Shown here: in pieces, positions 34,118 to 45,115 of the stretch
Position numbering within the stretch: the first letter of the stretch is position 1
Layout of the letters: every line of letters begins with the position of its first letter
Source of the DNA: Piezodorus guildinii
Lineage: Eukaryota > Arthropoda > Insecta > Hemiptera > Pentatomidae
Length of the DNA: 64,000 nucleotides
Assembly (NCBI GenBank): GCA_023052935.1
Contig: CM041297.1
Coordinates: 103,322,563-103,386,562, forward strand
Direction: 5' to 3'
Made by a program: the position numbers and the translations under genes
The notes under the pieces: model-generated
The model's input: the letters and a program-made list of their open reading frames with translations, nothing else
What the model was told of the DNA's origin: nothing
Database searches by the model: none

Positions 34118-35393
34118 TTCACCTAACCTGCGAGGAAAGAAAAATTAAAAACCGACGGTTTTTGATTTTTCTTTAATTATCAAAACATAAAATTACAAGA
34201 ATTAAACTAGTTATAATACTGTACATCATGTTAAGTCAGAATTAAATAAAACATGACCTCTAAGAATAAACAAACATTTAAATATAATAATAGAACTTTT
34301 TTTTTTTTAATACAGTTTTTCTTATAAATGTATTTATTTACTGTTCGTATTCAATACCTTTCACTGAATCTACTTTGGCAGTTACAAAGTCCTTTAGAGT
34401 TTAATATACATAATCTTCTTTCATCACAAAAATATCATAACACTAAAATTATTATATTTTACATGAAATGCTGTGCTTATGAAATTAATTTTTTTCTTTT
34501 TTTTTTTCAGATAATCAGTTGATTAACGTAATGCATAATACATAATATAATAGTAACAAGTACAACATATAATATTCATTGGATATTTTCTTATCATGTG
34601 GCAAATTATTAAAACCAAAATGAATCTACTATTAGGTCTCTAAGGTACCTGTTAAACCTCTTTTCTTTCAAATAGTCATATTACACTAATAACACATCCT
34701 CAGTATTCTCATCATTTTTTAAATTATACTTATAATAAAAAGCTATAACAGTGTTAAATAAATGGTATGAATATAGGAGAGATTTTATCGTCACAATCAG
34801 GGCAGTCTTAAGAAGTGGAATGAATCTCAGATTTTAACTAGAAAATAATAATAAAAATAGCTTAACTTTTTCATGACATTCTAACCACAAAAATTACTTA
34901 ATCAGAAAGACCTACTTGAATTTTAGACATTTAATAGCTGGATCAATATAAATATAACAGCAGTACTCTGGGTGTACACAAAATACATTATCGTCTACAA
35001 AAAATAAATATAATTTCCGCCTTCGGGATAAGAGGAGGCATACAGCTACTCCGCATAAAGGTTTCTTCCCTTTTTCAAAAACTATTGGAAGGTAAAAATA
35101 TCATCTTAGAATGAAAAGGAGGACTAATATCTACTCCAATTAAAGGGTAATTCAATTAAATAATTAAAAGGTAATTAAACACGGTAATTATACCTGAGAC
35201 CCATTCCTTTTACATATAAAACGTCAATTCAAGTTTAAGTTACATACTAAACTTTACATATTAATAACCTAACCCTAATATTTACACTTTTTGTACAATT
35301 TATTTACAATTTTTCCAGTAAGGTCTAACCTAAGCATGGCCCAGGCTAAACACTGTAAGCTCGTCATACGGAGGGGACGCTAATTACCCCTTT

Positions 35394-36218
35394 TTATCCT
35401 CTGGAAACGGATAAAGGCTGCCGTATAACAAAATAATATGTTATGAGGCCTTTTCTAACATGGTCCAAGACCATGTAGCCTTTATAATCTACATATATAA
35501 AAATAACAATTGTTATTCCTTTAACGGGCACCTTTCTATAAACAACAAGTACAGTGTTGCTAGGAGCAAGTGGAATCGAAAATGTATTTAATTTTGTTTC
35601 AACCGTTTTTTCACTATACATTTTATTTTCATTTTGAGTAGTGGGAGTCATTAGAGAATGGAGTTTTTCTTGAATTTTCGGGTTGTTATCTTCTTCTTTT
35701 TTACTTTCTTTCTTTTCACTTTCCTGGTCATTTATTTCTTCATACTGAGATTCTGCTTCAACCTCAGTAGATGGTGTTTTTCCAGAATTGCCATTAAAAT
35801 ATTTATTTGGAGTTTGAGTGGGGGTCTCTTCAGGTTGCAGTTCCTCATTTATGAAATTATTTTTCTTTTTAATCTCTTCTGGGAGTCTTTCATCGGTGTT
35901 CACTTCTATTTTATCTTCAAAAGGATCTTTCTTATTTTTCTTATTTTCAATGCTACCAATATTCTCCTCCAGATGAACAAATCCATTATTTACCCAATTA
36001 TCGAATCTATCAAGAATATTCATTATTGAATTTTCGAAACGTTTAAAAAAAATATCTTCTTCAGTATCTTCTTCTTCTTTGAAGTTTAGCTTCTTCCCTC
36101 TTAATTTGGTCTGTGGCTTAGTTGTATTCGAGCACGGGATCACTGACTCTCCGGTCAACCCCAGATCAGATACTTCTGAACATTTTGGCTTTGGTAGCTC
36201 ATCTACTCTGGAAGCCAT
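35394..36218 (-). CDS. Unrecognised 274-aa protein of the nonautonomous LTR element
   Basis: I do not recognise this protein. It starts MASRVDELPKPKCSEVSD, is rich in K, E, N and T, and has a very acidic cluster (EEEDTEED, about residues 48-55). A segment at about 60-90 could form helices. A long low-complexity charged region follows (about 90-205), then a more hydrophobic C-terminus (about 215-265) with VLVVYRKVP and TIVIFIYVDYKGYMVLDH. There is no zinc knuckle, protease DTG or RT motif. Its position just inside the 5' LTR suggests a Gag-like or element-specific packaging protein, but that is inference. The frame is intact although no pol exists. A plus-strand 123-codon frame inside it is a shadow. 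The start ATG at 36218 is the first in frame. Confidence 0.55.
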   Translation of the reverse strand: MASRVDELPKPKCSEVSDLGLTGESVIPCSNTTKPQTKLRGKKLNFKEEEDTEEDIFFKRFENSIMNILDRFDNWVNNGFVHLEENIGSIENKKNKKDPFEDKIEVNTDERLPEEIKKKNNFINEELQPEETPTQTPNKYFNGNSGKTPSTEVEAESQYEEINDQESEKKESKKEEDNNPKIQEKLHSLMTPTTQNENKMYSEKTVETKLNTFSIPLAPSNTVLVVYRKVPVKGITIVIFIYVDYKGYMVLDHVRKGLITYYFVIRQPLSVSRG

Positions 36219-36573
36219 AGTAAAAAATCGTGTGTGAAATAATAAAAAACAAAACCCTGGCTAATCTTCAAAAACCTTTAAGGGTGGTTTAAACGCTTAC
36301 ACGAACAAAAGGCATAAATAACAAACATCTAACAACTTTCATAAAACCACTTTAAAAAACTAACCACTTTCAAGACCTTAAATCAGTAGGGAGGCGCACA
36401 AGATGCTAACAATTAATTATAAATTAATGAAGTATTAATATCAGATTCCTATATAATACATATGACAATATTACCCTAATGCCACTTATAACATTGACTT
36501 TTAATTAACTTATAAATTTTCGATACTAATAAAGAATTGATAAATTCGTCCCCACAAGCTGGATGCCATAAAA

Positions 36574-36981
36574 TACTATGTTTCGTGGCATATAGGGTAA
36601 TTAAGTAATTTACTTAAAATATACATTTATTTATTAAATATCACTTATTATTATTACACATAAAACTTAGTACAGTGAGACATTGTTATCATCGAGAATA
36701 CTGAGGTTCTATTTACCACATCATATTACATATAAGTACCTTTGAACATGACTGCAAATTTCTTTCCTGGTTGACCCCCGACATGGCTGGACTTCCTTCC
36801 TCTTCCTCTCCGCTCCGAGCTCAGACTCCCCAGGTACCCCGCTATCCCTGCTGTACGAGTGGAAGGGTCTATTTTTTGTATAGCCCTTCTAAGAAGCCTT
36901 CCTGCTTGTCGCCCGGAAACTACTCTATTTTGTACAAATCAAAAATATTTCTTCACCTCCCAATATTCTCGATACATAGCA
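36574..36981 (-). repeat. LTR of the nonautonomous element (5' copy in minus orientation)
   Basis: This is the second 408-bp LTR, identical by eye to the first. On the minus strand it is followed within five bases by TGGCATCCAGC, a possible but unmatched primer binding site. Confidence 0.85.
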
Positions 36982-37161
36982 ATATATATATATATATCAT
37001 GTTTTGACCTTGTTGTTGTTGTTTTGGTTTAAGGGCAACAAACTGCTATGATTAACTTACCTATGAGAAAAAAAATAATAATAAAAAATAAATAACTTTA
37101 AAAAAAATCATAATAAATAAAAAAATATAGATCCATTTTACTGAGAGGAACGGGTTTAGAA

Positions 37162-37209
37162 ATGTTTATTGTTTCTATTATAAAATAAAATAATAGAAAC
37201 AATAAACAT
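37162..37209. repeat. Perfect 20-bp inverted repeat (hairpin)
   Basis: The left arm (37162-37181, ATGTTTATTGTTTCTATTAT) is exactly complementary to 37190-37209, with an 8-nt A+T loop. No known element end is recognised. Confidence 0.85.
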
Positions 37210-37299
37210 AATGATTAGCAATAAAAAGTAAAAGTGACAAGTGTGAGTAATATCAGAAAGTGCGTAAAATAATTAGAATGTGTTAAATGAGCTGATATA

Positions 37300-37870
37300 A
37301 ACGAATTTACTTCACCGACTGAATGCCACCGTCGACGGCCCGATCATTATCGCTTAATGCCTCAGAGACTTTACGCAGTACGCCACATTTTACAAATTCT
37401 CTACTGTAACGAGGGCACCCTTCGAAAATATGACTTACTGTGAGAGTGACTGTACACAGTTGACATCGAGGTGGATCCCTTCGTGTCATGAGTGAGGCGG
37501 CAGTGTCCTATCCTCAGGCGGGCGATGACTACCTCCTCACGCCTGCTCTTCTTGGTATTAAGGCCCAGCAGCTGATGGTCCGTTTGACATTTTTCAATTT
37601 GTTGTTCTTCAGTGCAGTCCAATACTGTTGCTATTCGTTTATGATCTTCGCGTTTATTGCCTGAAACATCTCAGATGATGAAATCAAAGAAAGCCCTATT
37701 TCTTCTAGCGAATGTGACTCTGTTGAACTTCCTCGTTCTCTGATATCCCGGAATACCTGGGAATCCAAAAAGAAATTTATTTTTTTGAAAAGTCCTCCAG
37801 CTTTTTTTTTTACTTTGTTTATAGTAAATTTTTTAAAGATTTTTCGTTTTCGTGCTAGACTTACCACACA
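37300..37870 (-). pseudogene. LINE ORF2 C-terminal fragment with CCHC motif, frameshifted
   Basis: Read across two overlapping minus-strand frames (37622-37401 and 37489-37307), the fragment has REEVVIARLRIGHCRLTH and then PPRCQLCTVTLTVSHIFEGCPRY. This is the post-RNase-H tail of I/R1/Jockey-group LINEs, ending in a CX2CX7HX4C knuckle. At least one frameshift (near 37490) separates the parts. A third frame (37631-37867, 78 codons) continues upstream with less clear homology. RT and endonuclease are absent. It belongs to a different LINE lineage from the Jockey fragments at 29.3 and 58.4 kb, which lack this knuckle. Confidence 0.7.
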
Positions 37871-38009
37871 CAGAGACCTTTTTTCGGGACTTGGTTAGTT
37901 GGACTCAGGAGACCTTAAAACTATTATTAATTTCCGTTGAAAACTGGAATTCGAAAACTTTACAATCCCAATACTTTCTATATATTTCATATAATGGTAA
38001 GTGAAAGTA
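37843..38009 (+). mobile_element. GTAAGTGAAAGT-TIR element, right-end fragment
   Basis: It begins TTTTCGTGCTAGACTTACCACACAC, continues with the GAATTCGAAAA and CCAATACTTTC blocks and ends with the intact repeat GGTAAGTGAAAGT near 37997-38009. The left 600 bp is missing. Confidence 0.75.
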
Positions 38010-38863
38010 AATAAACTAAACTAATAGATTAAAAACAAATAAAAGAGTTTAATTCATAGGCTTTGAGGGAGATTGTTTAAAATGGAAACGGGTGCAATAT
38101 AATAGCCGATTGGTGGACTGAGGGTTATAATGAAAGGGAGCAAACACATTAGATGAGCCATAACAGCATACAGACAGACAGGCACAGACAAACAGCGGTC
38201 AGTGACAAATGTTCCCCTAAATTAGATCCAGCGAGGATTGTTTAGGGTCCTCTGTTGGTTCGGGAGCTTCCTCTGTGGTATATATTTCTGACGCAGAAAA
38301 CAAAGATAATGTCTGCCATCTTTATGTGAAAAAATAAAATTGCAACCCTTTTTCCCTAACTAATTGGCTATCCAATTTTCATTTTTTTTACACTTCTTTG
38401 TGGTCATAATTTTTTTTAACCATCTTTTTTTTGTAAATTCACTAGTTTTAATTAATTGTTTCCTCTCTTTTTACTTTCTACCTTTGTATAAATTTGTTTT
38501 TTAGACGTTTGTATTCAGGAATGAATATTATGTTCTTATTTAAGCCTTTTTTTAATTTTTGTTGATACTTACTGTTATCTTTACTTTTATCTTGTTATTT
38601 TATCTTTGTATTACTTCGACATTTTTATATTGCATTGATTGCGTAATCCTGTTTTTATTTGATATAAAGTTTTAATTTTTTTTTAATACAAACAAAAATT
38701 CAGCTTAGCGCTCTGCTTCCGCTGGCTATCAATATCAGCGATTTGGTTCAGACAGAAGAGCTGGGATGTCTTGAAACTCTCTTGTCTCTACAGATGTGGT
38801 CGGACAAGCTTGGTTCGGGGTACCTCTGGCTGATTAGGAATAGTTTACGTACGCACATATTAA

Positions 38864-38937
<74 letters not shown>

Positions 38938-39244
38938 AATATAAATTAATTCATTACATTATTTTTATAATGATTTAATTTCATAAAGCATACTTGCATG
39001 TCATAAGAAAAAAAAGGTTTACATTCACGATTTTTAAACGGCCAATCAAAAGAACAATGTGGGAAACAAAAAAATAAATTATAAGTGATTCATTTTCCCG
39101 TTTATGTCTAAAGGATTATATTGTTACTTTTTTTACAAGTCGTTTAAAATCTCTATTTTATTCATATGACATGTAATTACTGCTTTATAAAACTGTCATA
39201 ATTTTTAAAAATTAATTTGTATACGTTGGTTTCTGTATTTTCAT
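38010..39244. other. A+T-rich stretch with a long (TA)n tract
   Basis: The (TA)n tract at 38867-38930 has about 32 units. A complex block at 38050-38340 and another at 38700-38850 are unrecognised. No gene. Confidence 0.5.
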
Positions 39245-39610
39245 ATACTTACGTCTAAAGATGCGTAGAACCTGAATAACGATTACAAAAAAAAAATCCG
39301 TTTATGTTAAATAATAAATAAATAAATACCATCAATTTGGCTCTTATTAATGTTTCATAGGGAATTATATTTTCTACAAAAAAAAAAAAAAAAATAAAAA
39401 TAAAAAATCATTGAAATCGGTTTAGAAATAGCAGAGATATATAGTTTTGAAATTAGAAGTGGTGATATGCCATTTTCCTTTGAATTATTTATTGATTTTA
39501 ATATTAGTTAATTGCCTATCAACAGCAAAATAGACAGTTATACCCTAATATTTTTAATTGGAAATAATAAACCATTGTGTAATAATTTGTAGATTTTTTT
39601 TAATAATATC
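39245..39610 (+). repeat. Dispersed repeat D, copy 2
   Basis: This matches 21760-22060 in the same orientation, with an A-run expansion near 39378-39394 and an extra segment at about 39510-39560. Family unknown. Confidence 0.6.
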
Positions 39611-39830
39611 TATAAAAACACGTTACTTTATTGCTTTATAAAATTTAGTGAAAAAATAAAATTGTGCTTATGCCTACTGATTCACATTCACACGTTATGC
39701 CTGGTGGTTAGATTTATCCAAAATAGATATGAAAAAAAATGTATCAATCATTTTAAATTATTTTTTTCAATTTCGATGATTCTGGACCTAATCGTAACGA
39801 TATCACTAACTTATGATTTTTTTTTTCCAG

Positions 39831-39893
39831 CCCACTATCTTCGGGACAGTCGCTTCCGACCAAACACCAAAGGACTCTAGTACCTGCAGAAGG
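39831..39893 (+). other. Candidate 63-nt coding exon of an unidentified host gene
   Basis: A branch-point-like CACTAAC (39804-39810), a long T-tract and CCAG form a strong acceptor at 39830. The sequence to 39893 is over 50% G+C, far above its surroundings, and ends AGG before a consensus donor GTAAGT (39894-39899). Two frames are open across all 63 nt; the third has a TAG. I do not recognise either peptide. It would be a symmetric internal exon of a gene with very large introns. No partner exon other than the doubtful 3462-3506 was found. Confidence 0.45.
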
Positions 39894-39899
39894 GTAAGT

Positions 39900-41490
39900 T
39901 TGAAAAATTTTTGTTTTTATTATAATTAAATGAATTGATTATATCGTAGTTCGCAATTGCTCCAAAGAAAGATAGCTAAGATCTGTTTTATTTTCTATTT
40001 TTTTTTGTATTAGTATTTTATATCATATTAATTATTTTTCCATTTTTTTTCTCTCCAATTTTCTACCCTTAATACCATTTTTGAGTTAAATTTAAATCTT
40101 AGGCTCTGCTTTAACCTTTATCACAACTTTTGTGACAGATAAACACGAAAAAACAACGCGAATTTTTTTATTAATTCCAAATCATTTTGTATGTACAGAA
40201 TAAAATTACAGAATAGATAAATAAGTATAGATAAAAGCTAAGTTAGAAAATTAATGAAAAAAATATTTTTTTTAAAAAGTATAATATGATTAATTAGTAT
40301 ATAAATATTTATAAAAGTTTATAAGTATCGTGGTAAATGCAAATATAAATATAAACATTTAGGCGTGTATTTTCAAATTATTTTATCTTGTTTTCAGCCC
40401 TTTGTTTCGTTGCATTGATTAAACACCACTTGATCCGTGCAAATTGGCTCGGGCAGGCTCATAATGTTACACGATCATAAAAGCAAACCACAATACAACT
40501 GTACGTTACATGCCAGAAATAATTGGTCGTTAGCTATATCCTCCGAATCATAAAGTTTCGGAAATATTAATTAATATTTTATAAATTATTATAATTATCT
40601 GAAGAAGTATCTGCCTGTCAGGAAATCAGTTACAAAAATATTAATACAGATGTGTAATATACGTTTAAAAAGCTATATTATCTCTATGTATGTAAAATGA
40701 TAACGCGATTTTGGTTTTCACGATCTCCTCCTAAACCACTAGACGGATTTTGATCATTTTAGACATTCTTTCCTAAAGGTTAATAAGAAAAATACTTTGC
40801 AATTTAAATTTACTTTAAACGTGGAAAATAAATTTTCTGTAACCAAGTCATTATTCCTCAAACATAAGTAGGAACATAGACGTATAGTATACCGTTGGAA
40901 AGCTCAAGATTTTATAAAGGTTAATATGCAATAAAAGATATCCTACAAGTTAATAAAGACCATAAACTTATGAACTTTAGGGAATCGGGAAGGAGGGAGG
41001 TTATAATAGTTAAAATATTACTAACGTCTAAGTTATATTCTTCCATTTAGTATGCAATATTTAAGAAACCATATTAAGTACCGAATTTTAACTTGTTGTT
41101 AGCATGAATGGTAAGTTGTTATAAATCTATTAACTAACATTGTTATTTCTGTAGTTTTTTTAATACATACCTAGCCTTTTATATGGGATTATTAAATTTT
41201 CCGTTATCTGTGCTTCACATTTAAAATAACAAACAAATAAACTTAACCAATTTTGATTTAGGTTTTTAGTTCTGCCGATGATGAAATATTATTTTGAATA
41301 GACGTTATAAAAAAAAATATTTTCTTGCTACGTGTACTTTTTGTTATGGACTAAACCTATCAAAGAGATAAACTCTAAATCGGCCAACAGAGATTTTAAA
41401 AGACATATAATCAATCTCATTCAAATTACACCCGCGAAGCAGGTGACGGAAACTGGGGTTCACTTTTAGTGTATATAAATAGCTTACTAT
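39900..41490. other. A+T-rich stretch, one possible old repeat
   Basis: Positions 40870-40960 (GTATACCGTTGGAAAGCTCAAG and following) resemble the interior of the GTAAGTGAAAGT-TIR family on the minus strand. Nothing else is recognised and no frame exceeds 60 codons. Confidence 0.4.
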
Positions 41491-41705
41491 GGCCAATTAC
41501 GTGGGTTCAAACCTGGTGTATGGCTCTAGGATTTTTTAAATAAAAAATACTTGATCATGCGGTCCTTTGTGGGGACATAAAATGGTGATGCCGAGCATGT
41601 ACCATGTCAGGTACTCGTCAAAGATCCCTATCTTAATTAAACCTGGTAGCCAAATTTAGGACCCTACTACATTATGTGACTTAAATGAATAAACAGCACG
41701 AAACG
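41491..41705 (+). mobile_element. tRNA-derived SINE, family A, diverged and 5'-truncated
   Basis: It starts near the B-box (GGGTTCAAACCTGG, about 41504), then TCCTAGGATTTTTTAA, ACCATGTCAGGTACTCGTC and AAGATCCCTATCTTAATTAAACCTGG, ending TGACTTAAATGAATAAAC. Many indels mark an old copy. Confidence 0.7.
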
Positions 41706-41981
41706 TGTAAAGTTAATTATATTGTAATATACTTATGTTGCTAATCCAAAATAAGGGTTTCATATTAATGTAACCTTAATAATTATATGTGGTGTAAGTA
41801 GAACAGAATATTGTTTTTATTTTTATGCTTATATATTTTGTATTGCCGTAAGGAAGGCCACATGGTAGAAAGAAATATATAAATAATTGTATGTGTTATT
41901 TATTTTTAAATTTAGTCCTTTATTTTTCTTTATCCATAACGATACTACATAATTGTTGCTATATAACATGATATCCTTATT

Positions 41982-41982
41982 T

Positions 41983-42063
<81 letters not shown>
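41982..42063. repeat. (TC)n-(TA)n compound microsatellite
   Basis: About 12 TC units pass into about 28 TA units. Confidence 0.95.
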
Positions 42064-42069
<6 letters not shown>

Positions 42070-42171
42070 TATAGTTAATTTTTTTTTTTTTTAGTCTAAT
42101 TTATTATTCTTGCGGAAACTTGTCACCGAAAGAAATTTCCCTTCTATCTATATATTTATATATTATATCTA

Positions 42172-42475
42172 TAGTAAGTGGCTAGAGCACTAGTCTACTG
42201 TTATCCAGGTCCTGGGTTCGAATCCCGGCTGTTGCAGAATATTATTTACTCTGTCAATACAGCGGGGGCCAACCCTAGGAGATGGGAGACCCTGCTGGAG
42301 CAGACCAGCCTCTTTAAAGTGGGTACCCAAAATTAGGAAAAACCCTGACGGCTGATCAGGATCAATGCCTAATCACCTAATTGTACAACATTTGGCCTAG
42401 AAACAGTACGAATTTCTATATGTAATGAGCCCAAGGCCCTTCATGGGTTATAGAGGTACAGGTTTTTTTTTCTAT
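42172..42475 (+). mobile_element. tRNA-derived SINE, family B, full length
   Basis: An A-box-like GTGGCTAGAGCACTAG (about 42178), a perfect B-box GGTTCGAATCCC (about 42214) and the family body are present. The 3' end reads CATGGGTTATAGAGGTACAGG before a T-run. The head resembles a tRNA but diverges after the T-arm, and no cloverleaf with an anticodon can be drawn, so this is a SINE and not a tRNA gene. Confidence 0.85.
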
Positions 42476-43530
42476 ATATTTTTTTTTTCTATCTGTATAT
42501 TGTAGATGATTTTTTAAATTTGTGCCGAAATAAATTTCAAGCTATCAAAGATTATGCAAAACAAATTACTGTAACTTATCCTTTTTTTCCCCTTTTCTTC
42601 TTTCCTGGTAGCCTCTTTCTTTTAACTCCCATTAATTGCGGGGATTATTTCTGCCGCTCATGATCTGTTTCTGAAACAGCCCCCAGCCCTGAGGAATAGT
42701 GACCCTTCTTAAGAAGGCGCCGTTTTGAGCAGCTGCCTTTATCCTCGGATGGCAAATGGTTATTGCCTCAGAACAATTGCCAGGAGGGAAGCGAGGAAAG
42801 AAGACTCGAGGTGAATGAACAAAAAATGTCTCCGTTTAAAATGGCCACCATCAGGGAACCATTACTTCAACTAGTCCCTATAGAAAAGAAATCTCACTAA
42901 GGAGTGTTCCAGTGATTCAGTCTCTTTTTTGTGCGTCTGACCTACCAAAGGTAAAAGATGGTTTTAAGTTCTTAAAACTGTTGGGGTAATAAGTAATAAT
43001 ATTTCGATTGTTTTTATTTCCCTTTTATCTACTAGTCATTCTTAAATATTCTTTTAGAAAATATCTTCAGTAATATTCCCCAAAGCCTCAGGATAAAAAT
43101 TATGTACACAATAAACCACAATTTTGTTTAAAGGTAGTTTTTTTTTCTATTTTTTGGAAAAAGAAATCAGAGTGATGTAGATATTTATATGTAGGATCAC
43201 TATGAGATATATATCACTATGTGATCTACATATCCTACAGTCTAGTTAAATTATTAATGTGCCACAAGGAATATTAGTAGTTAATTTATTTTAATCTGGA
43301 TGGAATGGAAAACTGTTTTCACTTCGATTATTGTGAAAATAGCATTATCCAAAAGGTTGCCAAATTATTCTAACCAGAGCGAGAAGGTGTGGCCTCCGCG
43401 GAATAAATTTGAAACATTCCAAACAGGACTCGAACCGGCACTATATGATTCTGTAAGCAGTTATTCATAGTATGTCGTAGTTTTTTTAAATGTTATTATT
43501 TTCGTTCTCATAGTTAGCTTGGCATTGTTT
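42476..43530. other. Unassigned sequence with a complex block and a tRNA-like fragment
   Basis: Positions 42600-42910 are G+C-richer and nonrepetitive, without a long open frame; conserved noncoding DNA is possible. On the minus strand near 43425-43440 GGTTCGAGTCC is a perfect B-box, but no A-box is found, so it is probably an old tRNA-derived SINE piece. Confidence 0.35.
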
Positions 43531-43790
43531 GTTTATTTATTTAGCGTCACTTTTATGCTATTATGGCTAATCGGTTACAATGGGAGTACTAAATTTTGCC
43601 TATCCAGGTTTTATTAGGATAGGGATCTTTAACCAGTACCTGCGTCGCACAGGGTCGGACCACCTTTTTACGTTCCCTCCGAAGGACTGCATAACGAAGG
43701 ATGTTTTACTCCCACTATATTGCTCGTTTGAACCCGAAATCTTGGGCATATGAGGCTGTTATGCTACCCACCATGCCACAGTTGATTCCA
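43531..43790 (-). mobile_element. tRNA-derived SINE, family A (minus strand)
   Basis: The reverse complement runs from the tRNA-like head (GCATGGTGGGTAGCATAACAG, near 43780-43755) to the tail AAAGTGACGCTAAATAAATAAAC at the left end. All family blocks are present in order. The B-box is diverged (GGTTCAAACGAGC). Confidence 0.8.
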
Positions 43791-44833
43791 TTAAAATGGT
43801 TTAAACGTAGGTTTGTATCAAATCAGTATTACGCGGTAAATTTCATCTTCATTGTGCTTGTTAAACTGCAATTTATGTTTATATTATTATCTCAGGCCAA
43901 TTAAAACTGTATACTACATGTCATTTTTCCATCAGTTTTTCCGCATAGTCTATCGGAGTAATTTGATTTTGTTGTGGCATGATGAAGTTTAGGACCGATG
44001 GAATCTCTGTGGCTTAGTAATTATTACAAGAAATAATATTCAAAGGAAAATATATTGGTTATGTTACATATTGGTCGTTAGTAAATAAATAGAATTTTCC
44101 TAAGCCTTTATACGAAATCAGATTACCTGGTTCTAGTAAATTATTGATGATTTTTTTTTTTTAAATTAAGAGTCTGATATGAAGAATTTATGGTAAATTT
44201 TAAATGCATACTTGAACAAAATTCTCCTCATTTTAATTTAAGTGGCTCTTAGCTAACAAGCGGTTTAAAAATTAAAAAATTGAAAGAGAAAAAAATTGGT
44301 TTTAATGTTTCCGAAAAAAAATATTAAAACAAATTGGTTATATCCCAGCTATAAACTTTAGAATTGTTAATTCTTTAAGTGGTGATTAGTCAAAAAGGTA
44401 GCCTGGTTGGGCTTAGATCGCCTTCTACCTCCTGTGGCAGTTGCAAATGGTGTAATTAACAATTAAAATCCTTTCAAATTTGAACCGAAAGATGTGATTT
44501 ATTTTCGTTTTCTGAGTATATTTTCATCCCAAAGAATATCTACTTTTCATGAATAATTATGAATTTTATAATTGAGCAATGAAATATTTTGTGAAACCAC
44601 TGTAACATACAAGTGGTGTTTACTTTGACCCTATCAGTCAGAGCATGCGGAGTTGTATGTTTTATCCCGAACAACCAAAATAAATTAATATTAACACCCT
44701 ACCAATTGTTTTTACCAAGAATAGCTATTTTTTTGTTGCATGTATTGGGTAAAGCATTTTTATCATATTATGATTCGAAATTCAAATTGAATAGAAAAGA
44801 AATAGCTTAAGTTTTGTTATTTCAAAAAGAACC
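43791..44833. other. A+T-rich stretch without a recognisable gene
   Basis: Frames at 43701-43904 and 44613-44810 have no family features; the first overlaps the SINE. Confidence 0.45.
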
Positions 44834-45115
44834 CTATAAATACCTATATTCCTTTCTACTCTTACAATCGAGGTTTGGGGAGTGGAGATTGTCATGGAAG
44901 GATTGATAGCTGGTTCGGCCCAAATCAGCTACATATGGAACATTAAGGTCTTTATGGATGAGCTTATCCGTTACAAAATAAAGAGTGTTTTCGAAGGATT
45001 TTGGATTGTAAGGAATGAAGACGGGAAGAATTTTATGATTTAGTAGAGCCCCAAAGCTCAACTCTGTATGTCCAGATAGGCCTTATATTGGTCATGTAGA
45101 TAAGCCTTTTGTATT
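44834..45115 (-). pseudogene. Jockey-type LINE ORF2 C-terminal fragment
   Basis: The minus-strand frame carries YFVTDKLIHKDLNVPYVADL, the Jockey-clade pattern (YVTN..IH.DL.IP) also found intact at 58.4 kb, followed by SYQSFHDNLHSPNL. The upstream part of this 75-codon frame has lost homology, and the sequence parallels the decayed copy at 4.93-5.26 kb. RT is absent. It is a dead 5'-truncated copy. Confidence 0.65.

Larger units (their letters stand above)
33710..36981 (-). mobile_element. Nonautonomous LTR retrotransposon with a single unrecognised ORF
   Basis: Direct repeats of 408 bp (33710-34117 and 36574-36981) appear identical by eye and bound 2456 bp. Their ends are near-inverted (TACTATG and CATAGCA). 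The minus orientation is favoured. The only long frame (35394-36218) starts about 355 bp after the minus-strand 5' LTR. In that direction a TATA-like TATACAAA (34018-34011) precedes AATAAA (33767-33762). TGG starts five bases inside the LTR, but I could not match it to a tRNA. A,T-only ATAT flanks are a possible 4-bp duplication but are ambiguous in (TA)n. There is no protease, RT or integrase, so mobility would need a helper. Positions 34118-35393 are noncoding. Confidence 0.8.

Noticed and set aside
35658..36029. 123-codon plus-strand frame of F/I/L-rich sequence
   Set aside because: It is the antisense shadow of the K/E-rich 274-aa minus-strand protein.
36548..36573. Primer binding site of the nonautonomous LTR element
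   Set aside because: TGG is at a suitable place, but the next 15 bases do not fit the T-arm end of any tRNA I know.
33907..37007. Two near-identical plus-strand frames of 78 and 89 codons (33907-34176 and 36771-37007)
   Set aside because: They are the same G+C-rich part of the two LTRs. The frame runs against the favoured orientation and differs only where it leaves the LTR.
42172..42260. Possible tRNA gene with A- and B-boxes
   Set aside because: No acceptor stem or anticodon arm can be formed, and the sequence continues into a SINE body shared with two other loci.
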